64,000 nucleotides of DNA from Moritella sp. JT01 (lineage in GTDB: Bacteria > Pseudomonadota > Gammaproteobacteria > Enterobacterales > Moritellaceae), in assembly GCF_001574435.1 (NCBI RefSeq), contig NZ_LOCN01000006.1:111228-175227 (forward strand), written 5' to 3'. Of this stretch, positions 29,606 through 38,380 are shown piece after piece. Numbering within the stretch: position 1 is the stretch's first letter; each line of letters begins with the position of its first letter. A program made the position numbers and the translations under genes. The notes under the pieces were generated by a model, which saw only the letters and a list, made by a program, of their open reading frames with translations, made no database searches and had not been told where the DNA came from.

Positions 29606-32284
29606 TTAATAACCAGGTCCGGTATGCAGTACTGAGGGTACTGAACGGAAATAGTTGTAGTTGTGCTGCTTATCTTCTTCCGTAGTAGTCCACTCCGTCT
29701 CTAACTTAGCAAGATCTTCTTGCAGCTGGTCAAACACCTTGTGCATGTCGTCCTTATACTTCGCATCGACACCATTGAGCAGGTTAGTAAAGTCACCTTG
29801 CAGTAGCGTGAATCTAGCCTTGCCGGTTGCCAATGCCACGAATGCCAAAGAGCGCCATTCATTAATAGCGGAGGTGCCGCCATCCATAGGCACTTGAACC
29901 TTACTAATGCGAGGGTCCAGAGCCGCACGTATACCCGTTGTGCCATAAACTTGGTGACGAACAACCGTGTGGTGAATTGTGTCCGAAGCAAAGCGTGCAA
30001 CACCCGCCTTAGTCTGGAAGCCCTCGTAACGCGCAGGTAAACCCTTGATCAAGACTTGTAACAAGCCAGCGTGGAAATCTTGCAAGTACTTATCCGCTTG
30101 TACCGCTGCGTCATCCGTATAAATGATATCGATCAATGCAGTGGTATAGCCATTCCAAATTTTAGCGTAATCTAACTCCCACTTAATACAGGCATTCGGC
30201 AATAGCTCGCCGGGCTTACCCGCAGAATCCTGCATAGTCAGCATCGCAGTACGCGCTTCAAAATCTTCATCTGCGCCATACTCGAAGTTGGAGTAGCAGT
30301 CGTTTAAGTGATTCACCAAGCTATCATGGGTGGTCGCAAAAACTTGACTAAACACCGCGCCCTCTTGAACCAAGTGCTCGGTAGTAATTTCTTCCGCCAA
30401 CTCGTGGGCAAAGAAGTGTAAATACATGAACGTTCTGAATGGGTGCGCCCACTGCCCTTGTGCCTCAAAGGCGTCATGCATAGCCACTTCAACCAGGTTA
30501 TAAGTCATATGTATTTCAGCCAAGTGCTTACCGCTGATCACTTGATAATACATAGACGCTAATACCAAGCTTTCCGCACGACGGAAGCTAGGACTGCGCG
30601 GATCGACTGGCAATACATCAGTGGAGTGAGGCGCCACTACAGAAATCAATTCCAAACACTTCTTTGTGCTGTTTACTTTAAAGTAAGCCGCACCACCATA
30701 GGACTCATAATCAGGCTTGGTTTCATAGTTTTCTAAGAAGCGGAAATCAATGGTCAACATACCCTCGCCCATTTCTGGAGCAGGCTTTAAGAAAGGCGAT
30801 GCCACACCAGACTCGGCTAAGTACGCCAACAGCTGACCTTCTTTAAAAGCGGCAATAACAGGCTCAGGCGCTGTGTCCATCTTGCCGCCGTCGGGTAGAT
30901 GTAAACCAAATATTTTCTTCGTAAACAAGCCCGGCCAGTATTCAGAACCGTCGCTCCAAATAGCCATACGCTTCTTATTGGTCAAGGGGATTTTAACATT
31001 CGCCTGAGGCAGGTAGTGATCCAGTATTGCCATGACAGAAAAAGCCGCCCTTGCCGTCTTTATCAATTTTTTAAACAGCGTGACTGATTCCTCGATATTA
31101 ACAACGGCAGGAATACTCAAACGCTGCAGTAAAAACTCGGGGTGTGCCTGGTAGTATGGCTTCAGCTTAGTCTTTTCAGGTGGCTTTTTCCCACCATAAA
31201 CTTCCGTCAAATTAAGCGGATGAGGGAAACGATTAGCACTAACCAAAAAGAAGTACAGCGGCGACCAGATCGTATTACTCAGCATCACTAGGAAACCACC
31301 TAGCGTCTTCGGCAATAATACCGCCGTTAACACCAGGCCGGCAATACAGGCACCCATAAAGCTCCACAAGACCAAAGAGCCCTCTGGTAACGCCACTGCA
31401 ACTGACTGAGAAAAGCTAATGTCCGCAGCGGTCACGTTTAAGATTGCGCTGTACAGTAAAACACCAGAGATCGAACTAATCGTATGAAAGGCTGTGCTCT
31501 TCCAGGGAGTAGCGGTACCGATCAACAATGCCGTTAGCTGCAATGCAGCCTGTCCCACTAGCAACCACGCAATGATTTCTCCGCCTGCAGGTATTGTACC
31601 GGTGAGCACCATGATTATTTGAGCAACCTGAATACCCGCCAGCGCGAATGCCACAAGGGCCTGTGCACCGCCAAAGAACAAGGCGAAACCCAAACCAAAG
31701 CAGGCGCCGCCCGCAAGATAGAGCATGGTAAAGCGCATGTCTGCATGAGTCACAACCATACAAGTAATAAAGAAGAAGATGGTAGTAACCACAGGGGCTA
31801 AATTTAATAGGCGAAGATTTAAAATGAATACGCCAAACTTAGTTCGCGTTTGCTGAAAGGCGTGACCGCTCAGTAACAAACCCAGTTCAAACAACATACC
31901 CAAAACACTACCGATGATAGTGAACAAGAAAGGCACCCACGTCCACGCGGCCATATTCGCCCCAGCCTGAGGTGGTTTCAAAAAGGTAAACAAATCACCC
32001 ACCCAAGCCAAGCCTGTAACAGCGGGATTGAACAGCTGAATAAACATAATGCTAGACAGCGTTGCCATAAACAACAAACTCAATATAGAAAAAATTGAGG
32101 GCAAGATTGCATAGGTAGGCTGTTCTGGTTTTTGAAAGCGGACTTCATCCGCATATTGAATAGGTATGGGGGTAGGTATAGGTGATCTTTTTATTTGTCT
32201 GACGACCTCGTTACCGACTCTTTTAATGGATGCAGAATCCTGTCCCGCATCATCCTTCAGTTGAACTGCAGTTTCATTTTTCAT
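29606..32284 (-). CDS. Membrane-anchored lipoxygenase-like protein
   Basis: An 892-residue two-part protein. Residues about 58-350 contain eight or nine membrane helices. Residues about 380-892 resemble a lipoxygenase catalytic domain: RRAESLVLASMYYQVISGKH leads into H587-x4-H592, then HPFRTFMYLHFFAHELAEEI. A third histidine lies at H771/H772, about 180 residues after H592; soybean lipoxygenase has 186. The fourth ligand, normally Asn, is R776 (or V775), and the chain ends in Tyr rather than Ile. Lipoxygenases dioxygenate polyunsaturated fatty acids using non-haem iron. Activity is uncertain because two ligand positions deviate. It appears to be the first gene of an operon with the lipase. 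Confidence 0.65.
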   Translation of the reverse strand: MKNETAVQLKDDAGQDSASIKRVGNEVVRQIKRSPIPTPIPIQYADEVRFQKPEQPTYAILPSIFSILSLLFMATLSSIMFIQLFNPAVTGLAWVGDLFTFLKPPQAGANMAAWTWVPFLFTIIGSVLGMLFELGLLLSGHAFQQTRTKFGVFILNLRLLNLAPVVTTIFFFITCMVVTHADMRFTMLYLAGGACFGLGFALFFGGAQALVAFALAGIQVAQIIMVLTGTIPAGGEIIAWLLVGQAALQLTALLIGTATPWKSTAFHTISSISGVLLYSAILNVTAADISFSQSVAVALPEGSLVLWSFMGACIAGLVLTAVLLPKTLGGFLVMLSNTIWSPLYFFLVSANRFPHPLNLTEVYGGKKPPEKTKLKPYYQAHPEFLLQRLSIPAVVNIEESVTLFKKLIKTARAAFSVMAILDHYLPQANVKIPLTNKKRMAIWSDGSEYWPGLFTKKIFGLHLPDGGKMDTAPEPVIAAFKEGQLLAYLAESGVASPFLKPAPEMGEGMLTIDFRFLENYETKPDYESYGGAAYFKVNSTKKCLELISVVAPHSTDVLPVDPRSPSFRRAESLVLASMYYQVISGKHLAEIHMTYNLVEVAMHDAFEAQGQWAHPFRTFMYLHFFAHELAEEITTEHLVQEGAVFSQVFATTHDSLVNHLNDCYSNFEYGADEDFEARTAMLTMQDSAGKPGELLPNACIKWELDYAKIWNGYTTALIDIIYTDDAAVQADKYLQDFHAGLLQVLIKGLPARYEGFQTKAGVARFASDTIHHTVVRHQVYGTTGIRAALDPRISKVQVPMDGGTSAINEWRSLAFVALATGKARFTLLQGDFTNLLNGVDAKYKDDMHKVFDQLQEDLAKLETEWTTTEEDKQHNYNYFRSVPSVLHTGPGY

Positions 32285-32906
32285 ATTAGTCCTTTTTGCT
32301 TATTTATTATTTAAGTGAGAGTTTTATCCGACATTCCGCACGTAGTTTTGGTGAATTTCGAAGGAATTGCCTACACGTTCGTAAAAGATACGATTGTTGC
32401 CCATGATGGATTTTTAAATGTGAATAAGAATGTAATATGAAATTTAAGCAATGTACCACCTCATCAATAATTCAGAAGAAAGACAATATTAATATGGCAT
32501 GGAAACTTTTTAATATTCAATAAGTAGTAATTATAATTATACTGATTGTGATCTACTCACCAATAAGTATAATTATTTAGGGGTGCGGTACGTAGGTTTT
32601 ATAATTATTACTAACAAAAAACTGGGATTACCGTAGTAGAAAATGAAGATCAGCAGCCAATACTTTTTTATATTTCAGCGTACAACTGCGCATAAAAATA
32701 ACGATTAATAACTTTCTTACTATCGTGATGGCGCAGAGTTTAACTTCAAATAAAACGAGCGTCTGTAGGGTAATTACCTGACAGACTTTTTGTTTTTTAT
32801 AGCTTATGCGGTCTAAAAAATCAGCATCTAGCTATTGTCATCATTGTTTTTATTATTGTTTTTATTATAGACTCACCATGAAATATAAATCCAAAAGGAC
32901 TGGAAC
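32285..32906. other. Divergent intergenic region between lipoxygenase-like gene and lipase remnant
   Basis: About 620 bp, very AT-rich, with no supported ORF. It should hold the promoters of both divergent units. On the plus strand it contains a strong terminator at 32761-32798 with no recognisable gene before it, so a small RNA is possible. Confidence 0.45.
32761..32798 (+). terminator. Orphan rho-independent terminator
   Basis: GTCTGT (32761-32766) pairs with ACAGAC (32781-32786) around an inner palindrome GGTAATTACC, followed by TTTTTGTTTTTT. No protein gene lies upstream on this strand within this gap. Confidence 0.75.
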
Positions 32907-33400
32907 ATGAGCAACCTCATTGATATCACCACCGCACGTCAAACGGTTGTCACACTCGCCTATTTAGCCTACGCAGGCGAGACACTAGAAAAACCCCTGC
33001 CCGGCGACCAGTCTATCGATGAATCCATCGCCAAGATGATCAACTACACAATCCCTAATTAAGCGTATTGCAAGATACCCAGCAACAAGCGGATTTGCGT
33101 GTTATTTGGGGCCCAGTGAGCTATACCTTTGAACTCACCAAGCTACAAGACAATATGATGTATGTGGCGCAGTCTATTTCCAAGCCATCCGAATATGTAA
33201 TGGCTATTCGCGGCACCAATGGCACAGCCATTTGGGATTGGATAGAAGAATACTTTAGAGTATTAGAAAAAGAAAAGTGGAAGCTGCCCGCTGGAAAAGC
33301 AGCCCAGGGCACGCCGAAAATATCCAAAGCAACCGACATAGGTTTAGATGCCTTGTTAAATAAAATGACGCCCGCCTCCGGCTGGGAAAGGAGGCACTGA
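32907..33400 (+). pseudogene. Frameshifted and truncated class 3 lipase homologue
   Basis: The ATG at 32907, after AAAAGGAC, opens a frame (MSNLIDITTARQTVVTLAYL) that stops at about 33060. The homologous reading continues in another frame from 33068 (LRVIWGPVSYTFELTKLQDN, EYVMAIRGTNGTAIWDWIEE, TPKISKATDIGLDALL). It aligns with residues 1-140 of the lipase at 28514-29527: WGPVSYTFEL matches WGPGVFIFDL and AIRGTN matches GIRGTN. The catalytic GHSLGG half is absent, and an IS66 remnant begins 117 bp later. The gene is dead in this strain unless the frameshift is a sequencing error. Confidence 0.8.
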
Positions 33401-33516
33401 AGCAGCTCCCTGAACTATATAGCAGTATCGGTATAAAGATGGATTTCAAGCTAAAAATAATGCGTGGCTGTCAGATTTAAGAACTGCTGTGTGTTCTGCT
33501 ACCTGCCAATTAAAAC

Positions 33517-34406
33517 CTAGAGCCTTTTCAGAGCTTTCATTGTAAGGTCCCAAGAAACAAACCTTCGTCCATTTCTCACTGCCCAGCGCAGAAAAATTAA
33601 TAGACTTAAAATCGTTAGTTTCAAGTTGAAGTGATCTTTTCTTGCTGGTTTCACTTTGTATATAAGTAAGCGCGTGGTTAAGCGGTGAAGCCTGATATCT
33701 CGTTCGGTTACGTTATTATCAATCCCTAATTCACCCGAATAAAGATAACGCCTCAGTTTTTCCCATTGATTTAAGGTATAGCTAATGGCCACGCCTATTT
33801 TACTTTTCGGGGTGACTGTTTTTGCACTTTTGCTTAGCCACTCATGAAGTTGCTGCAAGACTGGTTCTGCTTTTTTCACTCGTAAGTGTTGCCGTTCTTC
33901 GGGGGTTAACGATTTGGCTTTTTTCTCAATCGCATAAAGCGATTGAATGTAATTTAATGCCACAGTGGCTTTGCCTGTTTTTTTGGCTGCGCGGTTAAGG
34001 CATCGTGAAAATTACGTCTTGCATGAGCCCAGCAACCAACAGGAATAATATCGTCGATATTTTCATAAGCACTGTAACCACCGCATTGTAAGTAACCTGC
34101 AAACCCAGCTAAGAATGCTTTAGGGCAGCTACGTGCGCGACTCGGTTGGTAATCGTAGATTACAACCGGTTTTGCCGTGTATTCATTACTACGATAAACC
34201 CACATGTATGATTTTTGCTGTGCAGTTCGATCTTTTTCATCAAGTACTTGGATCGTTGTTTCATCTGCGCAGAGCGTTGATTGAGCAAGTAAATGTGTTT
34301 TCATTACCGCTATTAATGGGCTGAGTAATTCAGCGCTTTTAATACACCAATTAGCTAATGTGCCTAGGGTGATCTCAAGACCACCGCGAGCATAGACGAG
34401 GTTCAA
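33517..34406 (-). pseudogene. IS66-family transposase (TnpC) remnant
   Basis: Two overlapping frames together cover the central and C-terminal parts of an IS66 transposase. The first (33954-34406) has LCADETTIQVLDE, YDYQPSRA and CGGYSAYENI plus CWAHARRNFHDA. The second (33517-33963) has ALNYIQSLYAIEKKAKSLTP and YSGELGIDNNVTERDIR. A frameshift near 33960 separates them, and the N-terminal third is missing. No tnpA or tnpB is present. The element is inactive and was probably responsible for truncating the lipase homologue at 32907. Confidence 0.88.
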
Positions 34407-34501
34407 GGTATAAATAATGAAGGATTAGGTATTAAATAAGGGGCGTTACGTAATTTTCAAAAAGAAAAACACGGGGGCAAATTAATGCACCCCGTTACGA
34501 T

Positions 34502-36238
34502 TTAACTATTATTTATTGGTACATGTATGCTGTTTTTCCACATAGGCGTCCACAATTGTTTTTCTAATTGTGCGGTTGCATCTTTATCATCCACAATAAC
34601 ACCAAATTGCTGTAGTGATGAAGGATATATATTATGGCTACCTACATAAAATACTTTGTCATCAACAATCCACAATTTATTATGACTCATGTTATTCGTT
34701 TCACGGCCATTAATTGAAATGAAGTTGATATGCAGATTTTTATCTAAGAACGTTTTTGCATAGTTTCTTTCTAAGTAATACGGTGCTTTATGTAATACAT
34801 TTAATAAATAGTTATAAACAAACTCAGAATTATACCCTGAACTATAAATACCGCCGTCTAAAGAACTCGTCACGATATCAACCGTAACACCTTTGTAAAT
34901 AGCACTTGCTAACGCTTCCATTACAGTGCCATCGATTGTTTTAAGTGGATGTAATACTTTGCCAAATGCGCCTTTAAAAAACAATGCTTGTTGACTTATT
35001 TTAATGCTTTTAGTGGCATTTTTGAATGCATATACTCTCGCAACTTCCGATTGATCTGCATCTTTATCTAGCACACCATTGTTGAGTTTGCTAATAGACA
35101 TTACTTTCACAGCAAGGCCATTTTTAGCATCTGTAGGAGCTACATATGTTGACGAAATATGTGCAGGACAGTCATAAGTGTACTGACCATTTGCGTAGGT
35201 AACGAAGGTATTAGTAATTGTACCAGTGTTATTACATACATAATTCCACAGTGTATTTCCATATTTAGTCGCAGTAGATGCAATCGGACCTAAGATATTA
35301 ATACTGAGATCATTAACAGGATTTCGCTGTAAATAATCAGCACCCCATAAGTTATGCCCACCAGTAATAACAGACTGGTTATCAACGTTAATTATTTTCC
35401 CATGATTCCAAGCAACATTTAACAACACATCTTTTTGACTATTATTGTTGCCACAATTACTTATTAATTTATTACAAGAACGTACGCTGCCTACAGTAAT
35501 ATCAAGATTATTAACTTCAGGAAGTACGCTAGCAATCTCAGAAAGGTAATTGGTCTGAGTTAGACTCAATTGACGTATTTCTTCCTCTTCAGATTCAGCA
35601 TCATAACCAAGCATCGGCGTAAAACTACCTTGTAATAGTCGAACCGTAATATGATGATCAGAATATTGCGTATTCTTCGCCAATTGTGACAGTGCATTTT
35701 TAATTGTTGCGGTAAATGCACCACTCGAAAAACTCAGATTTAAGTGACTTATATCCATCGGCTGTAGTGTAACGATATCTACAGATCGTTTTGCTGATAC
35801 AATATTGTCATATATAGCATCTAATATTTTATCTGCCGGAACCGTACACAGTTTTTTAGCATCACCGTCTTTGTTTTTGGTATAAGCTGGCGCAGTACAG
35901 GTAGAAACACCTCCACATTCCGAATCATCATTACAAGTAGACATATTGAACTCACTGTCTACATGATTAAAACTCAGCGCATCAAAACTCTTATTATAGA
36001 ATTCGCTACTGGTTCCAAAAGTGAAATGGGTATCGAGGATCCATCCAGGTTTTAAATAGTTCGTACTTGGTTTTGAAAAAGTTACATCGTTAAATTGTGA
36101 ATACTTTTCATTTAAATGATCGTAAATATCATTAACGTCCAATTCATTTGTACTTGCACTGGCGCTGGCGCTTACAAGTACAAATGCAGAAGCTGCACTT
36201 TTCAGAATTATCATCGCGTGTTTATTTTGTATCTTCAC
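34502..36238 (-). CDS. Secreted phospholipase D-like protein
   Basis: A 578-residue protein with two HKD motifs, the mark of the phospholipase D superfamily: HGKIINVD (H279, K281, D286) and HNKLWIVD (H519, K521, D526), each followed by a G-x-x-N/H stretch. An N-terminal signal peptide ending near residue 28 (VLVSASASAS) points to export. A Cys-rich insert (residues 102-131, CNDDSECGGVSTC) is unusual and probably disulfide-bonded. Export to the periplasm or outside, with cleavage of phosphodiester bonds in phospholipids or nucleic acids, is expected for the family; the substrate is unknown. It stands alone beside the IS66 remnant. Confidence 0.82.
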   Translation of the reverse strand: MKIQNKHAMIILKSAASAFVLVSASASASTNELDVNDIYDHLNEKYSQFNDVTFSKPSTNYLKPGWILDTHFTFGTSSEFYNKSFDALSFNHVDSEFNMSTCNDDSECGGVSTCTAPAYTKNKDGDAKKLCTVPADKILDAIYDNIVSAKRSVDIVTLQPMDISHLNLSFSSGAFTATIKNALSQLAKNTQYSDHHITVRLLQGSFTPMLGYDAESEEEEIRQLSLTQTNYLSEIASVLPEVNNLDITVGSVRSCNKLISNCGNNNSQKDVLLNVAWNHGKIINVDNQSVITGGHNLWGADYLQRNPVNDLSINILGPIASTATKYGNTLWNYVCNNTGTITNTFVTYANGQYTYDCPAHISSTYVAPTDAKNGLAVKVMSISKLNNGVLDKDADQSEVARVYAFKNATKSIKISQQALFFKGAFGKVLHPLKTIDGTVMEALASAIYKGVTVDIVTSSLDGGIYSSGYNSEFVYNYLLNVLHKAPYYLERNYAKTFLDKNLHINFISINGRETNNMSHNKLWIVDDKVFYVGSHNIYPSSLQQFGVIVDDKDATAQLEKQLWTPMWKNSIHVPINNS

Positions 36239-37102
36239 GTAGTCGTCTCTGTTTAATTATAAATAAATCTTTGTAACTTAAAGCTAAATTACAAACTTAA
36301 GACGAATGTTACAGCTTTAAAACTATTTATAAAGACTCTATTAGTTTGGTTTAGTTTTTTAATCTTTACTTTTTAAATATAAAGACCATTACACTTAATT
36401 GTGAATTCATTGTTTTTCATCACCAATCTAATTTTTAATCACCCCCCTTCCCTTTACAATCTATTAGCAATGCAGATTAACAATATTATACGTTAACGTA
36501 CTGCATTCGCGGCTTTAAGCTACTTCCCTTCTATGAATACAGATAAATCAAAGCGTTAATATACCCGTATGACAATAATCAATAACATGTTTCATTAAAT
36601 ATATTCAGCAACATCAATTCATTAAAAAACAACCTAAAAATAAATATCTAATCAACAACACCCTGTCCTATAATAGTTTCAGAATATTCTAAAACTACTC
36701 AAATAACACCCAACCCCTTGCCTCATATAAGTATAAATAAATTATTAAAATAAAAATATACTATTTAACAATCACAATAATATACAATTATTCAGCTCTA
36801 TCTTTAGCCATTATTTAATTGAACAGACACTTTAAAATTTTTGATATCGTATTACGGTGCTCAGCATATAAATTATCTACATCCATAAGTTGTCACTAAA
36901 ATTAAGCATATATTGTCACAAACATAATTGTTCACAGGCTTAGCCGTTATTGAGTTAGCTAGGCTAGCTCGTTCTTGGACAGAGACGGCTTAGAGCTTGA
37001 GTTGAGCTTCAAAGAATAGAGTTGCATTACTTAAAATGTATCTTAAGCTGTATACCGTTACTCATACAGCACCCTTCCTATTTATTTTAATGGATTTATT
37101 TC
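36239..37102. other. Long AT-rich intergenic region
   Basis: About 860 bp, extremely AT-rich, with stop codons in every frame and no supported gene. It holds the promoter of the phospholipase D-like gene on one side, and a dispersed repeat copy (36988-37038) before the WYL regulator on the other. Confidence 0.5.
36988..37038 (+). repeat. Dispersed repeat, copy 2
   Basis: GCTTAGAGCTTGAGTTGAGC followed by TTCAAAGAATAGAGTTGCAT matches the copy at 27804-27853 apart from a six-base insertion and a few substitutions. Confidence 0.5.
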
Positions 37103-37804
37103 ATGTCTAGAAGCCAACGACTCTTTGACTTACTCCAGCTATTACGCTGTCATAAGTACCCTGTCTCAGCAGCACACTTAGCTCAAGAACTGAATGTAAG
37201 TGTTCGTACTATCTACCGGGATATAGTGACATTACAAGCACAAGGTGCGGAGATTGAAGGCGAAGCTGGCCTTGGTTACGTATTGAAACCGACATTTACG
37301 CTACCTCCATTAATGTTTTCAACAGAAGAGTTAGAAGCTCTCCTGTTAGGAGCTGATTGGGTTGGAAAACAGGCTAATGGTGAGTTTCATAAAGCCGCAA
37401 AAAACGCTATTGCTAAAATTTCATCAGTATTACCAGAAAATCACATTGTGAAGCGAAGCGCGGATATCATGCGTGTAGCTTCTATCATTGAAGTACCAGA
37501 ATTAACGACAGAACTATCATATATTAGAGATGCCATCAAACATCAGTATAAAGCTGAGATTGACTATCAAGACTCTCAAGGGAATCCCAGCTCACGGATA
37601 ATATGGCCTATTCTCATAGGTTTATTCCAGTACCATTATGTTCTAGTGGCTTGGTGTGAAACAAGAGATTCATTTCGTAATTTTAGGCTCGATAGAATAG
37701 AACACTGGCAGTCCCTTGAGCAAAAGTACCGACCTAATCGTCGTGATTTACTGAAAAAATGGCAGGAAATAGAAGGAATTAGTGAGAAAGAAATTCGCTA
37801 CTGA
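37103..37804 (+). CDS. WYL-domain transcriptional regulator (YafY-like)
   Basis: A 233-residue regulator. Residues 1-60 form an HTH_11 winged helix (KYPVSAAHLAQELNVSVRTI YRD motif). Residues about 135-215 are a WYL ligand-binding domain with EIDYQDSQGNPSSRIIWPIL and FRLDRIEHWQ. WYL domains bind nucleotides or other small ligands in many stress and defence regulators. The next gene, a VOC protein, begins 65 bp downstream and probably shares its transcript. ATTTATTTC precedes the ATG with only a weak ribosome binding site. Confidence 0.88.
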   Translation: MSRSQRLFDLLQLLRCHKYPVSAAHLAQELNVSVRTIYRDIVTLQAQGAEIEGEAGLGYVLKPTFTLPPLMFSTEELEALLLGADWVGKQANGEFHKAAKNAIAKISSVLPENHIVKRSADIMRVASIIEVPELTTELSYIRDAIKHQYKAEIDYQDSQGNPSSRIIWPILIGLFQYHYVLVAWCETRDSFRNFRLDRIEHWQSLEQKYRPNRRDLLKKWQEIEGISEKEIRY

Positions 37805-37868
37805 CAAAAACTGTCACTCACATCCATTATATTACTCACTCAATCAGTTGTACTTTTTAGGAACTTAT

Positions 37869-38273
37869 ATGTTTAAAATCGATTCCTTTGTTCTTTATGT
37901 CGAAAATATTGAAATCAGCAAAAATTTTTACACCAATACTTTTGAATGTGACGGTGAAGTTTTATCGCCAACATTTATTTCTTTCTCATTAGGCGATGGG
38001 GTTAGCGTTGAGTTAAAACAACTCGCACAAGTTTCTCCGAAAGCTCATATTACTGGTGGCGGTACAGAGCTATCTTTAATGGTTGATAATTCAAAAGTAT
38101 TACATCACCTTTACGAACAATGGGAAAAAAAAGGAGTTAAATTCATTCAAACTCCTTTAGAGTTAATTTTTGGTATTACCTTTGTTGCGATTGATCCTGA
38201 TGGACATCGAATTAGGGTCTTTACGCCGAATATCAAGGGGTCAGAACACTTGATTACTGAACTGTTTTTGTGA
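37869..38273 (+). CDS. VOC-family (glyoxalase/dioxygenase fold) protein
   Basis: A 134-residue protein with the paired beta-alpha-beta-beta-beta modules of the vicinal oxygen chelate fold. The first module starts FKIDSFVLYVENIEISKNFY; the second includes FGITFVAIDPDGHRIRVFTP, with the late acidic/His positions typical of the fold. The ATG at 37869 follows TTTTTAGGAAC, a good ribosome binding site; the longer frame from 37782 overlaps the regulator and is not supported. Members act as glyoxalases, dioxygenases or antibiotic-binding proteins; the ligand here is unknown. It is likely regulated by the WYL protein next door. Confidence 0.8.
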   Translation: MFKIDSFVLYVENIEISKNFYTNTFECDGEVLSPTFISFSLGDGVSVELKQLAQVSPKAHITGGGTELSLMVDNSKVLHHLYEQWEKKGVKFIQTPLELIFGITFVAIDPDGHRIRVFTPNIKGSEHLITELFL

Positions 38274-38380
38274 GATGTTTTGTGGGGATTTGTCAGAAAA
38301 AGTCACCTTGAATACGTCTTAAATATGTTAAAGCATTCTGTTAGAATAATAGGCTATTGATTAAAGAATACCGAGCCAGC

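Noticed and set aside
34502-36238. Identity with the Photobacterium toxin damselysin
   Set aside because: Both are phospholipase D-type proteins of similar size, but I cannot verify sequence identity here.
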